A stretch of 64,000 nt of DNA from Rhodobacteraceae bacterium IMCC1909 (GTDB lineage Bacteria; Pseudomonadota; Alphaproteobacteria; Rhodobacterales; Rhodobacteraceae): assembly GCA_030704425.1 (NCBI GenBank), contig JAPDHM010000001.1:434001-498000 (forward strand). The letters run 5' to 3'. Positions within the stretch are counted from its first letter, which is position 1. The number at the start of each line of letters is the position of its first letter. Below are positions 1 through 9,211 of this stretch, piece after piece. The translations under genes were made by a program, and so were the position numbers. The notes below the pieces were generated by a model that did no database searches, was not told the DNA's origin, and saw only the letters and a program-made list of their open reading frames with translations.

Positions 1-240
1 GCAGCTGGCCATCACGTCCCAAATCGACATATCTGCATTGGGAGGGAAAATCTGCTTGGCGGCCTCTGTCATCTCATCTTCGACAAAATGCGTCTGATGT
101 TTGATGCACTCGCAGCCCGAGCGCGCGGCCAGCTCCACCATATGTTTGGCAACCGCAAGATCGCCTCCATGGTTGATACCAATTTCTGCAATCACCAATG
201 GCTTTTCATTGGGTCCTATTTTTCGATGTCCGATTTGCAT
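1..240 (-). CDS. neuB: N-acetylneuraminate/nonulosonate synthase, N-terminal part
   Basis: Partial gene; only the first 80 codons lie in the window. The protein opens MQIGHRKIGPNEKPLVIAEI and continues with IGINHGGDLAVAKHMVELA and CECIKHQTH, the start of the NeuB TIM barrel that condenses phosphoenolpyruvate with an N-acyl hexosamine to give a sialic-type nine-carbon sugar. The ATG at 238-240 is preceded by GGAG six bases upstream, which supports this start. It lies 79 bp downstream of a glycosyltransferase-like gene on the same strand, so a surface glycan role is inferred. Which nonulosonic acid is made (neuraminic, legionaminic or pseudaminic) cannot be told from this fragment. Confidence 0.85.
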   Translation of the reverse strand, partial: MQIGHRKIGPNEKPLVIAEIGINHGGDLAVAKHMVELAARSGCECIKHQTHFVEDEMTEAAKQIFPPNADMSIWDVMASC

Positions 241-319
241 GTGCCGCTCCGGTGAAACTTGCCGCAACTTAGACCGAAGCCCGGTTAAGGTGAAGTCAAA
301 ACCACTCTTAAGCGGGTTG

Positions 320-1222
320 CTAGCCGGCATCTGCCTCTGTTTTGTCAGAATAATAAGCAATGATTTTTTGACGCATGCTGCCGAGGGCGAAGTCAGTCCA
401 GACCAAGAACCGACCTTTGGGGTCAGAGATATGAGCACCGAGCTCAAGTTTCATCAAGTTCTCTGGCTTGTTCCCAACGTCACACAGGGTGACCACCGTC
501 AGCTTGTCCCGCCGTTTGCGCACCCAAGGCAGGCAGGATTTTGTATAGGTAAGCAGCCAATGATGCTGCATAAATTCCGTGGGAAATTTTATTGCAAAAT
601 GTTTGGGCAGTGCAATCATATGCTCCTGTGCGACCCAGCTGATGAAGCGCTCATCGGCAATGATTGGGCGGAATTTTAAAAACTTTCCCGCGTCGTAAGT
701 TTTGAGAAATTCGTCAGAAATCCTGCTGCAATGCTTGGGGTGAAAGAAGATAAAAGACGAATTGCCCTGCGCATAGCGTTTGCCCTTGGTCAGGCGGTAG
801 ATCATAGGCGCCAAGCCTGAAAAGGGCAGGAGCGCACTTTGAAACATCACAATGGACCTGTCGTCTTTGCGAAACTGAAAGGCCTGTTCAATCGGCCCCA
901 AGATCACTGTATCCAAATCAATATAAATGGCCGACATGTCAGGTTTTAAAACGCCTGATTTGAACATGCCCAATTTGGCTTGGCATCCGTCGGTCATGAA
1001 TTCAGGTTTGAGATAGACTTCTGGCAAGGCGGTATGTTCGACCCTTGGGTCAATCCCCTCATGCTGGCGATCCGAAACCAGCACAAAGCGCGCGACAGAG
1101 CTGTTTTGATCCGCCACCCGTTTGACCAATCTATTGACATCAGCCGCGCCATATTTTGTCCCCCAACAGATCAAAACGCATTGCCAGACTTTGGGTAGAT
1201 AGGGGCGCATGTCTTCATCCAT
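320..1222 (-). CDS. glycosyltransferase-like protein (GT-A type, uncertain)
   Basis: About 300 residues. The stretch YIDLDTVILGPIEQAF carries a DxD motif after a hydrophobic strand, as in GT-A glycosyltransferases of the GT8-like type, and the N-terminus (WQCVLICWGTKYG) looks like the first beta strand of a nucleotide-sugar fold. No signal peptide or membrane segment is visible. The start is unsure: an in-frame GTG at 1234 and ATGs at 1222 and 1210 are all possible. The next gene on the strand is neuB, so transfer of a sugar onto a surface polysaccharide or glycoprotein is a reasonable inference. Donor and acceptor are unknown. Confidence 0.6.
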   Translation of the reverse strand: MDEDMRPYLPKVWQCVLICWGTKYGAADVNRLVKRVADQNSSVARFVLVSDRQHEGIDPRVEHTALPEVYLKPEFMTDGCQAKLGMFKSGVLKPDMSAIYIDLDTVILGPIEQAFQFRKDDRSIVMFQSALLPFSGLAPMIYRLTKGKRYAQGNSSFIFFHPKHCSRISDEFLKTYDAGKFLKFRPIIADERFISWVAQEHMIALPKHFAIKFPTEFMQHHWLLTYTKSCLPWVRKRRDKLTVVTLCDVGNKPENLMKLELGAHISDPKGRFLVWTDFALGSMRQKIIAYYSDKTEADAG

Positions 1223-1419
1223 AATGTTGTCCACGCAGAGCTGCCGTCGCCGGAAGGTCTTGCGAGGTTCTGATAAAGTTTGCGGCCCAATGAGTGCTGC
1301 GGTTCACCTGCGCGGGGCAAGGGTGCGGTGTGAGAATTTTGCCTCGTTGCGGCAGATTGGCCGCTGGTCTTCGGCACAGGCATCTGCCAGACTATATCCG
1401 ATCTATAGGAGTTTAGAGA

Positions 1420-2127
1420 ATGCGCGCAATCCTTTTGGCCCTTGCCTTTGCAGGCTTTGCACAGAGTGCCCCCGCCCAAAGCATGACGGAGGATCAGGTC
1501 AAACAGCTGGCGCTTGAGGCGATTTTGGAAAATCCAGAAATCATCATGCAGGCGGTCGCTATTTTGCAACAGCGCGAGAAGGAACGGGCGGCCTCTGGAG
1601 CCAATACCGTGCGTTTGGAACTCGAATCCGACCCCAACGCCCCCAATCTTGGCAACCCCGAGGGGGATGTCACCGTGGTTGAGTTTTTCGACTATAATTG
1701 CCCCTATTGCCGAAGCGCGGGTCAGACGGTGCAGGCGCTCCTCGCGGCCGATGAAAATGTACGGGTCATCTATCGCGAATGGCCAATTTTGGGCGATGAC
1801 AGCGTGATTGCGGCCCGTGCTGCTTTGGCCGCACGCGAGCAGGGCAAATATGAAGCCTTCCATTGGGCTTTGATGAATGGGGAAGGGCGTGTCACGGAGG
1901 CTCTTATTTTCAAAGTGGCGCGAGATCTGGGCATGGATGTGGCCCAACTTGAAGCGGATATGGTGAGCCCGGCTGTGGAGGCGCATATCGCCTTGAGCAA
2001 TGCTTTGGCCCAACAATTGGGCTTTACTGGAACGCCGGCCTTTATTGTCGGCGATAAAACTGCGCCAGGCATGTTGAGTTTGGACGAGATCACCACGCTC
2101 GTGGCGGAGGCGCGCGCCGATCCGTAA
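1420..2127 (+). CDS. DsbA-family thiol:disulfide oxidoreductase
   Basis: 235 residues. A signal peptide covers about residues 1-20 (MRAILLALAFAGFAQSAPAQ). A helical N-terminal extension (residues 22-60) resembles that of Com1/DsbA-like proteins. The thioredoxin fold has CPYC at residues 94-97 and a Thr-Pro cis-proline motif (GTPAF) near residue 205. It is therefore a periplasmic dithiol oxidase or isomerase. AGGAG lies just upstream of the ATG. It is transcribed divergently from the glycosyltransferase-like gene and stands alone; no DsbB partner is present here. Confidence 0.9.
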   Translation: MRAILLALAFAGFAQSAPAQSMTEDQVKQLALEAILENPEIIMQAVAILQQREKERAASGANTVRLELESDPNAPNLGNPEGDVTVVEFFDYNCPYCRSAGQTVQALLAADENVRVIYREWPILGDDSVIAARAALAAREQGKYEAFHWALMNGEGRVTEALIFKVARDLGMDVAQLEADMVSPAVEAHIALSNALAQQLGFTGTPAFIVGDKTAPGMLSLDEITTLVAEARADP

Positions 2128-2216
2128 ACTTGGCAGCGCAGCATTGTCGTTTTTGGGATGGCTTAAAAGTTGAAACTGCGCCACATCAAACCAAATCGGT
2201 TTGATGGAGGACTGCA

Positions 2217-3722
2217 ATGACAACCCCGAATATTCTAGTGATCATGGCCGATCAACTGGCGCCACATTTCACCGGTGCCTATGGTCATGAGGTGGTGAAA
2301 ACCCCGCATTTGGATGCTTTGGCCGAACGCGGGATGCGATTTGATGCGGCCTATTGCAACAGTCCGCTTTGCGCCCCATCGCGCTTTTCCATGATGGCAG
2401 GACAGTTGATTAGCAAGATTGGCGCCTACGACAACGCGTCTGAATTCGCCGCCTCGATCCCGACCTTTGCCCATTACCTCAAATCTCTTGGCTACAGCAC
2501 ATGCCTGTCTGGAAAGATGCATTTTGTTGGACCAGATCAGATGCATGGGTTTGAAAGCCGGGTGACCACAGATATTTACCCGTCTGATTTTGCCTGGACC
2601 CCCAATTGGCAGCAAGCCGATGAGCGGATTGATAAATGGTATCACAACATGCAGACCGTGAAAGAAAGCGGTCAAGCCATGGCCAGTTTTCAGATTGACT
2701 ATGATGACGAGGTAGAATTTGCCGCCAGGCGCAAGCTATTTGATTATGCCCGTGATGGGTCGAAGCCTTGGTGTATGGTGGCCTCTTTCATTCATCCGCA
2801 TGATCCTTATGTGGCGCGGCCCGAGTGGTGGGATCTGTATGACGATGAAGAAATTGATCTGCCGTGTCATCCCGAATATGCAGCCGATGCCTTTGGCCAA
2901 CGGGTGTTGGAGGGGATCGAGGCCTATTCCAAGCGTTTGACACAGGAGGAGGTCCGGCGTGCGCGCCGCGCCTATTACGCCAATGTCAGTTATTTTGACA
3001 GCAAGATCGGCGCGTTGGTTCAAACGGTTGAAGAGATGGGCCAGCTGGACAATACCATCATCATCGTCACCGCAGATCACGGCGACATGCTGGGCGAAAA
3101 AGGCCTGTGGTATAAAATGAATTTCTTTGAGCACTCCGCGCGCGTACCCCTAATTATGGCGGGCCCAGGCGTGGCCCGGGGGCAGACCGCAAATGCCTGT
3201 TCTCTGGTGGATCTGTTGCCGACAATGGTCGAAATCGGCGGCGGAAGCGCGGATATGTTTGGCATGCCTGTGGATGGGCGTTCGTTGATGCCTTTGGCGC
3301 GGGGAGAGGATGATGGGATCTCGGAGGCCATTGGCGAATATTGTGCTGAGATGACCGGACATCCTGTGTTTATGATCCGCCGTGGCGATATCAAATATAT
3401 TCATTGCGACAGTGATCCGGCGCAGCTGTATGATCTGGCCAATGACCCTTGGGAGCTTGAAAATCTGGCTGACCATCCGGCCTATCGGGTGATTGCTGAG
3501 GGATTTGCACAGGAGGTGGTGCAGCGTTGGGACAGTGCGGCATTGCGCGATAAGGTCATGGCGACCCAGAAAAATCGATTTGCATTGAATGCTGCGATGC
3601 AGGCCGGGGCATCGGAACACTGGGATTACAACCCGCCGTCTGACGCCTCACAGCAATATGTGCGCAATCATATGGATTGGACCGTGGTGGCCGAACGTTT
3701 CCGCTTTCCGCCCGTCGGGTGA
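2217..3722 (+). CDS. betC: choline-sulfatase
   Basis: 501 residues of the alkaline-phosphatase-like sulfatase fold. The formylglycine signature is CAPSR at residues 52-56, with Cys52 as the residue converted to formylglycine. Metal-ligand motifs are seen at the N-terminus (NILVIMADQ) and at TADHGDMLGE. The C-terminal section (RFRFPP end) matches the C-terminal domain of choline-sulfatases, which hydrolyse choline-O-sulfate to choline and sulfate. There is a GGAGG ribosome site. No betA/betB or choline transporter genes lie alongside, so choline would be processed by genes elsewhere. Confidence 0.88.
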   Translation: MTTPNILVIMADQLAPHFTGAYGHEVVKTPHLDALAERGMRFDAAYCNSPLCAPSRFSMMAGQLISKIGAYDNASEFAASIPTFAHYLKSLGYSTCLSGKMHFVGPDQMHGFESRVTTDIYPSDFAWTPNWQQADERIDKWYHNMQTVKESGQAMASFQIDYDDEVEFAARRKLFDYARDGSKPWCMVASFIHPHDPYVARPEWWDLYDDEEIDLPCHPEYAADAFGQRVLEGIEAYSKRLTQEEVRRARRAYYANVSYFDSKIGALVQTVEEMGQLDNTIIIVTADHGDMLGEKGLWYKMNFFEHSARVPLIMAGPGVARGQTANACSLVDLLPTMVEIGGGSADMFGMPVDGRSLMPLARGEDDGISEAIGEYCAEMTGHPVFMIRRGDIKYIHCDSDPAQLYDLANDPWELENLADHPAYRVIAEGFAQEVVQRWDSAALRDKVMATQKNRFALNAAMQAGASEHWDYNPPSDASQQYVRNHMDWTVVAERFRFPPVG

Positions 3723-3740
3723 CACTGGCCATTCACCCAT

Positions 3741-3770
3741 AAAAAACCCCCGCGTCTTTCGATGCGGGGG
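3741..3770 (-). terminator. rho-independent terminator of the NCS2 permease gene
   Basis: Stem CCCCCGC (3747-3753) pairs with GCGGGGG (3764-3770) around a 10-base loop. Read on the minus strand the hairpin is followed by a run of six T (A run at 3741-3746). It sits 27 bp beyond the permease stop codon and may also slow transcripts arriving from betC. Confidence 0.85.
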
Positions 3771-3797
3771 CAATGTTGGCGTGTTTCACGCGGACAA

Positions 3798-5108
3798 TCA
3801 GTCGTCCTGTGGCAGCATCAAGTTAAGCACCACGGCCAACAATGCTGTTGGCGCAACGGCAGAGGTTGCCAAAGTTTTCCAGATACCCGGCAGATATTGC
3901 ACAGCGCTTGGCACCAGGTTGAGGCCCAGACCGACTGCAAGTGACACAGAAATAATGATCATGTTGCGACGTGACATCTTCACTTCGGTCAACATATTCA
4001 TACCGGCCGCAGCCACCATTCCGAACATCACGATCACGCCACCGCCAAGAACAGGCAAAGGCATGGAGGAAATGACGGCCCCGATTTTTGGGATCAACCC
4101 GCAGACGATCAAGAAAATCCCTGCGATGCTCACCACATGACGCGACATAATGCCGGTCATGCCCACAATGCCGACGTTTTGGCTGAAGGATGTATTTGGC
4201 AGGCCGCCAAAGACGGCCGCGACAGCTGTTCCAAGGCCATCTGCATAGGTCGCGCCGGCGATTTCATCATCGGTTGCATCGCGACCCGCGCCGGCTTTGG
4301 TTGTTGCTGAAGCATCACCAACAGTTTCGATAGCCGAGACGACAGATACCAATGTGACACCGATCACAGCGCCGAGGCTGAATTCGAATCCATAGGGCAT
4401 AACGGTCGGCACTTGGAACCAAGCGGCTTTCGTAACGCCGCCGAAGCTAACCATACCAGCTAGAATGGCGACAATGTAGCCGGCAATCAGGCCGATCAAA
4501 ACCGCTGCATTGGAAATCAGGCCTTTGGTCAGGAATTTACAAGCCAAAGAGACAACGACGACGGTCAAGGCCACAGTCCAATGCTTTAAAGATCCAAAGC
4601 TTTCAGCAGCCATTTGAAAATCTGCCGCGCCACCTGCTGCGTATTTAATCGCAACGGGGATGAGGTAGAGGCCAATCGCTAAGATCACCAGACCGGTGAC
4701 GAGAGGTGGGAACATGAAGCGCAGCTTCTGGATCACACTACCCAAAGCGAAGTGTATGATGCCGGCAATTAAACAGGCGGTGAGGGCGACGCTCAAGCCT
4801 TGTGTTGCGGCCACACCGGCCAAAACGCCGACAAAAGCAAAGCTTGTGCCCTGCATGATGGGCAAACGCGCGCCAATCGGGCCCATACCCATAGTTTGAA
4901 ACAAAGTTGCCACACCGGCGAAGAGCATGGCCATCTGGATGAGGTAGACCTGCTCTGCACCGCCAAAGGCCAGACCGGCGGCCCCGGCGACGATGATAGA
5001 TGGGGTCACGTTTGAGGCGAACATCGCCAGAACGTGCTGCAATCCTAATGGGATAGCCTGCCCCATTGGGGGCGTGGCGTTTGGATCGCCATAGTTGATA
5101 TCAGACAT
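3798..5108 (-). CDS. NCS2-family xanthine/uracil permease
   Basis: 436 residues, about 12-14 hydrophobic segments. The opening GLQHVLAMFASNVTPSIIVAG and the later EFSLGAVIGVTLVSVVSAIE and NTSFSQNVGI motifs are those of the nucleobase:cation symporter-2 family, nearest in appearance to the xanthine/urate branch. The start at 5108 (MSDINYGDP) is preferred to an ATG ten codons upstream because AAGGGAAAAGAA precedes it. It is an inner-membrane importer; the exact purine cannot be read from sequence. It ends in a clear terminator. Confidence 0.88.
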   Translation of the reverse strand: MSDINYGDPNATPPMGQAIPLGLQHVLAMFASNVTPSIIVAGAAGLAFGGAEQVYLIQMAMLFAGVATLFQTMGMGPIGARLPIMQGTSFAFVGVLAGVAATQGLSVALTACLIAGIIHFALGSVIQKLRFMFPPLVTGLVILAIGLYLIPVAIKYAAGGAADFQMAAESFGSLKHWTVALTVVVVSLACKFLTKGLISNAAVLIGLIAGYIVAILAGMVSFGGVTKAAWFQVPTVMPYGFEFSLGAVIGVTLVSVVSAIETVGDASATTKAGAGRDATDDEIAGATYADGLGTAVAAVFGGLPNTSFSQNVGIVGMTGIMSRHVVSIAGIFLIVCGLIPKIGAVISSMPLPVLGGGVIVMFGMVAAAGMNMLTEVKMSRRNMIIISVSLAVGLGLNLVPSAVQYLPGIWKTLATSAVAPTALLAVVLNLMLPQDD

Positions 5109-5414
5109 TTCTTTTCCCTTCGTTGTGAGTATTGGCACCTGCCAATTATCGATCCTTATTTTTATTTTACCGTGTCATTTAATGAACTACCGGCCACGCC
5201 CCTGGACCTTTGAGCCGCGATGAGTGCAGTTTATCCATGTTTTTCACCCTAGGTCAAAAGAACTTTGGCACAATCGCTGTATTCCTTGGATGCGTGGGGG
5301 CGCGTTTTTGGGGCGGGCAATTTAACGCTTAAATCCACCGGCCCGCCGATAGTCTTTAATCAATTGTTAGGACTTTTCGGGTCATAGAGGTTTTATTAAC
5401 TTTGGGGCGATATC
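5109..5414. other. divergent intergenic region, about 300 bp
   Basis: This stretch separates the permease (minus) from the 188-aa gene (plus) and should hold both promoters. AT-rich tracts are present, but no promoter or operator can be assigned with confidence. TTTGGCAC at about 5263 resembles half of a sigma-54 site, but the -12 GC does not follow at the correct spacing. Confidence 0.4.
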
Positions 5415-5981
5415 ATGAGCAGCTTACAACAAAATGCCTCCTTTTTGACATTTTCGGGCGAATTGACCTCATCTGGTGCGGTGCGACTGCTTTCGGTGTT
5501 GTTACAAGCGCCGGGGCATCGCTTGACGCTGGAAGCCAATGGCGGTGGAGATTGGCTGCGCGAAGACCTTGCTGAATTGGGCGAGGAGCTGTTGCGCGCC
5601 GCCCAGCGACGGCCGGTCCGACGCGATTGGTTCCTCTATGACCTGCCGGGTTTGCGACTTGAAGATTTCCAACCGGATGCGGGCGCCGCGTCTCATCCGC
5701 AGGTCACCCTGCGTCTTACCCGCGGCGGGGTTCAGCAATTGGTGGCCAAACCCAACCCAGAGGACGCGCTTCCAGTTTTGGAAGATGTTGTTCTACCATT
5801 GCGCAACCTTTCGGCCTATCTGCACGCGATGGGAGATCGGGCAGTGCCCCAACTTGGTGCTCAGGCCTCTAAAATGACAGCGCGTCAGATTGATGAATTT
5901 CTATTGGCCTTTGGCGGGCGCATTTTGGAAGCTGAGCAAGAAGAGCTGTTGCCGTTGCACCGCTACTGGCGACATGGATAG
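5415..5981 (+). CDS. conserved-looking protein of unknown function (188 aa)
   Basis: 188 residues, soluble, acidic C-terminus, no signal peptide, no cysteine. I recognise no family. Predicted texture is alpha/beta up to about residue 125 and helical afterwards (SKMTARQIDEFLLAFGGRILEAEQEELLPLH). The ATG is preceded by GGGGCG at a plausible distance. It lies 97 bp upstream of the dipeptidase operon on the same strand and could be co-transcribed with it. Confidence 0.6.
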   Translation: MSSLQQNASFLTFSGELTSSGAVRLLSVLLQAPGHRLTLEANGGGDWLREDLAELGEELLRAAQRRPVRRDWFLYDLPGLRLEDFQPDAGAASHPQVTLRLTRGGVQQLVAKPNPEDALPVLEDVVLPLRNLSAYLHAMGDRAVPQLGAQASKMTARQIDEFLLAFGGRILEAEQEELLPLHRYWRHG

Positions 5982-6078
5982 CTGCGACATGTGATTTCCT
6001 TTGGGGTGATGGCGCAATTGCAAAGGTTGATGTCGCACAAGACCTTGCCAATTTGCTGCGATAAATTACCCTTAGTTC

Positions 6079-7032
6079 ATGTTTATAGATGCCCTCCAAT
6101 ATATTGCCCCCAGCCGCGCTGTTTTTGAGCAAATGCGCGCTGGGCGCCTATCGGCCGTCCATGTGACTGTTGGATACCATGAAGACTTTCTCGGGGTGGT
6201 GCAAAACCTGCAAGTTTGGAACCAGTGGTTCGAGGATTGCGGCGATGTGATTGCCCGGGCTGTGACCTGCGATGAGATTCGGGCGGCCAATACTGCGGGC
6301 AAAACCGCTATTTTATTTGGCCTGCAAAATCCTTTGGCGATTGGGGTGGATATCGGCCGGGTTGAAATCCTAGCGCAATTGGGCATTCGCTTTTGCCAGA
6401 TCACCTATAATCAGCAATCCCTTCTTGGCGCCGGCTGTTTTGAATCCCATGACAGCGGTCTCACCTCTTTTGGCCGTGAAGTGGTCAACGAAATGAACCG
6501 CGTCGGTATGGTCATTGATTTGTCCCATGCGGGCCATCAAACGGCGATGGATGTGGTGGCGTATTCCTCGCGTCCCGTCACCGTGACCCATGCCAACCCA
6601 GATGCTTGGCATCCCGCGCCGCGCAACCTGCATCATGATTTGCTGCAAGCCTTGGCTGAGAGCGGTGGCATGGTGGGCTTTTCACTTTATCCGCATCATC
6701 TGCGCGGCGGCAGCGATTGCAGCCTGGCTGACTTCGCGGAAATGGCGCTCGAGATGATGCAAAGCTATGGGGCTGGGATGTTTGGAATTGGCTCCGATCT
6801 GTGCCAAGATCAACCCGATAGTGTGGTGAATTGGATGCGTAATGGCCATTGGCGCAAACATCCTGCACCGCCTGTCGCCTTTCCGAACTGCCCAATTTGG
6901 TTTGGCGACAATCGCGATTTCCCTGGCTTGGCGCCGGGGCTAGAGGCGGCGGGCATGACAGGGGCAGAAGTCGCGGGCCTCTTGGGGGATAATTGGATGA
7001 GGTTTTGGCAAAAGGTATTTGTAAAGACATGA
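6079..7032 (+). CDS. peptidase family M19 (membrane/renal-type dipeptidase)
   Basis: 317 residues, a complete amidohydrolase-type barrel. LTSFGREVVNEMNRVGMVIDLSH, VTHANPD and FGIGSDL are typical of M19 zinc dipeptidases, which cleave dipeptides, including some with D-residues. No signal peptide or anchor is visible, so it is probably cytoplasmic. Its TGA (7030-7032) overlaps the ATG (7029-7031) of the next gene, which means translational coupling to the unknown protein downstream. The natural substrate is unknown and could be a modified dipeptide rather than a general one. Confidence 0.85.
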   Translation: MFIDALQYIAPSRAVFEQMRAGRLSAVHVTVGYHEDFLGVVQNLQVWNQWFEDCGDVIARAVTCDEIRAANTAGKTAILFGLQNPLAIGVDIGRVEILAQLGIRFCQITYNQQSLLGAGCFESHDSGLTSFGREVVNEMNRVGMVIDLSHAGHQTAMDVVAYSSRPVTVTHANPDAWHPAPRNLHHDLLQALAESGGMVGFSLYPHHLRGGSDCSLADFAEMALEMMQSYGAGMFGIGSDLCQDQPDSVVNWMRNGHWRKHPAPPVAFPNCPIWFGDNRDFPGLAPGLEAAGMTGAEVAGLLGDNWMRFWQKVFVKT

Positions 7033-8681
7033 AAGATTCTGTAATCGAGCAGCCAAATTTGCGCCCGGCCGATGAGGTGATGCGCTTGCGGCGCATGGGG
7101 TCGATGTTTCCCTCGCGCCTGTCGTTTCTGCGCACATTAACCCGCCGTCTGATCGCGGATGGCAGCCGGGTGAGCCGGCCGCATTGGCAGATAGATGGGG
7201 ATGGGTTTGGCATCGCGGTTTATACGGTGACCTTGGGCGGGCATAGCTATTCGCTCTTTGCCATCACCCAGCCGCTTGACCCAGAAATGCGTACCGACCG
7301 GGTGATTGCTGAGGCTTGGGATGCGGCCTTTGTCTTGTATGATGGAGTGCCGGATGCTGCAGAGATTGTGCGCCTGTCAAGCCAGGCCCCCTTGCAAGAG
7401 GCGGGCCGGTTCACACAAAAAGATCTCTGCCTGTCGCGGGCCAACAAGTCCGTCCGCTTGTTTGAGCAGATTGTCGGTGCCCTGCGCGCGGGCAGCGCCT
7501 TGCCGATGGGGATGATCCATCAGATCGGCTATTTGATGCGCACCACGGCGGTTTACGGCAATGGCAAGTTTGGCATTGCTGATCGGCGTGTCGTGGCGCA
7601 ACGACCGGGGCTTGAAGGGCCCTTCATCGCCGAAATGCTCACCGTTTGGCTGATCCGCACCTTCACCCATGATTTGATTGAGCATATGGGGGGGGCGTCT
7701 CTTCCGGCGCGGGTGAAACGGCAATTGGGCATTGGCAATTCAACCGGCTTGGGCATGGCGCCGTTTTTGGTATCGCATCCCCTCTTGCTGCACTCCTGGA
7801 TGATTTGCCGTGAGACCGCTTTGGCGCGGGTGCGCGCGGCGCAGATTGATGAAGGCGTGGCACAGAGGCTGATGGCCCTGGCGCGCCGGGCCGCGCAACA
7901 CTTGCTTGAGTGGAATATCCCTGACCCGATGCATCAAGCGCGGATTGTCACACTGCGGCAAGAATGGGCGCGCCTCACGCAGGGGCTGACCGAGGCTGGG
8001 CTGTGCCAGGAGGGTGCTGTTGAAGCGCTTTTGGCGCGTAGCCGTGCAGGCAGCTTTGATTTGCAAGAACTGGCTGTCAGCTGGCTGATCGAGCCTTTTG
8101 GCGATTTGGTGGATGGGTTGACAGAGTGTATGGCCAACCCGTTTGATCCTGTTTTGCAGCCGCAGATGAGCTGTGATGAGCTGCGCGCGCTTTTGCAGGA
8201 GCATTGCGCATTTGCCACTGAGATTGATTTCACAGATCCGCAAGCCAGTGGGCAATTTTGGTATGTCTCTGAAGCCAAGTTGGAGCCACGCATTGGGCAA
8301 CGTCAATCGGAGCCGGGTGCAGATCGGGAAAGCCCGCTTGATATCGCGCGCCGCATTCAGGAGCTTGCCAAAGATTTAACCGGTCACAGCGGGCCTATTT
8401 GGCAGTTTTTGGCACAATTGCCTGAGCATCGCTATGCCGTGCAGCGGGTGCAGGCTTTGGCCCAAAATCCATATTCGGAGATTCGCGACAATCTGGTGGA
8501 TGCGGATATGGCGCCAATTGATATGCTGCGCTGCAAATTGTCGTTCTTTGGGGCCAGTAAATTTGATCCAAAGTCGCAGCTTTGGACCCGGATTACACTG
8601 GCGCAGGGGGCACCTCTGGCGCAAGATTTGGCCGATGGCACTGCGCGCGATGATTGGTGGCTTCCGGTGTCTGCGCCATGA
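7029..8681 (+). CDS. unknown 550-aa protein coupled to M19 dipeptidase
   Basis: Starts at the ATG that overlaps the stop of the dipeptidase (ATGA). 550 residues, soluble, without obvious transmembrane helix, signal peptide or classical nucleotide-binding motif. Notable stretches are an Arg-rich start (RLRRMGSMFPSRLSFLRTLT), a central helical block (MLTVWLIRTFTHDLIEHM) and SNPLLLHSW-like helices around residue 250. I cannot place it in a named family. Its ATGA overlaps on both sides make a three-protein functional unit very likely; a role as scaffold or enzyme partner of the dipeptidase is only inference. Confidence 0.75.
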   Translation: MKDSVIEQPNLRPADEVMRLRRMGSMFPSRLSFLRTLTRRLIADGSRVSRPHWQIDGDGFGIAVYTVTLGGHSYSLFAITQPLDPEMRTDRVIAEAWDAAFVLYDGVPDAAEIVRLSSQAPLQEAGRFTQKDLCLSRANKSVRLFEQIVGALRAGSALPMGMIHQIGYLMRTTAVYGNGKFGIADRRVVAQRPGLEGPFIAEMLTVWLIRTFTHDLIEHMGGASLPARVKRQLGIGNSTGLGMAPFLVSHPLLLHSWMICRETALARVRAAQIDEGVAQRLMALARRAAQHLLEWNIPDPMHQARIVTLRQEWARLTQGLTEAGLCQEGAVEALLARSRAGSFDLQELAVSWLIEPFGDLVDGLTECMANPFDPVLQPQMSCDELRALLQEHCAFATEIDFTDPQASGQFWYVSEAKLEPRIGQRQSEPGADRESPLDIARRIQELAKDLTGHSGPIWQFLAQLPEHRYAVQRVQALAQNPYSEIRDNLVDADMAPIDMLRCKLSFFGASKFDPKSQLWTRITLAQGAPLAQDLADGTARDDWWLPVSAP

Positions 8682-9187
8682 TCGTCTCGTCCAATGAGCT
8701 GCAAATGCTGGTGCTCAAAGCCTGCTGGGGCGTGGGGGTTCCAATGGGGCAGGCTCAAGAGGTGGCCGTGGCTTTGGCGGAAAGCCCGCAAGCCTTGGGC
8801 GCCTTGCTGCCGCATTTAGCCCTGCCTATGAAGTCTGCGAAGTTTGATTTTTCCGACGGGCTGACGGTCCAGGATGCCTCTTTACTGCGCGATTTTTCGA
8901 CCTGTGCGGATGCGGCCGCGCTGGGGGTGAAGCCGGTGCGTATCTGCGGCTTGGCGGCCTGTGATCTGGCCCATGCACTCGCGCACTCCCGCGGCCTGTC
9001 GATTGCAGCAGAGGGGGCGGATGTGGTTTTCACCGAAGCAGAGGCGGTGCGTCCGCAGGTATCACGCGGCGCAGTGGTGCCCGAAATTTGGCAGCAAGTC
9101 GCCAGCTTCGCCGCATTGACCTATGTGCCAGAGACCAACGCCTCCCGTCTTGCGGGGGCGGGGGCTGGTTTGAGTGATAATGACTAG
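8678..9187 (+). CDS. unknown 169-aa protein, possibly DUF3726 family
   Basis: The ATG at 8678 overlaps the TGA of the upstream gene. 169 residues, rich in Ala and Gly, with a hydrophobic alanine-rich middle (ICGLAACDLAHALAHSRGL). The opening SSNELQMLVLKACWGVGVPMGQAQEVA resembles the uncharacterised family I associate with DUF3726; that assignment is from memory and weak. It closes the three-gene operon that starts with the dipeptidase. The last ten residues are low-complexity. Confidence 0.65.
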   Translation: MIVSSNELQMLVLKACWGVGVPMGQAQEVAVALAESPQALGALLPHLALPMKSAKFDFSDGLTVQDASLLRDFSTCADAAALGVKPVRICGLAACDLAHALAHSRGLSIAAEGADVVFTEAEAVRPQVSRGAVVPEIWQQVASFAALTYVPETNASRLAGAGAGLSDND

Positions 9188-9211
9188 GTGATACTGATTG
9201 GGCGATGCTGA

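Noticed and set aside
1171-2223. Long open frame of 350 codons on the minus strand
   Set aside because: It lies antisense to the clear DsbA-like gene, has no recognisable motifs and would run into the glycosyltransferase-like gene.
5262-5280. Possible sigma-54 promoter before the 188-aa gene
   Set aside because: TGGCAC is present, but the GC element is not at the needed distance.
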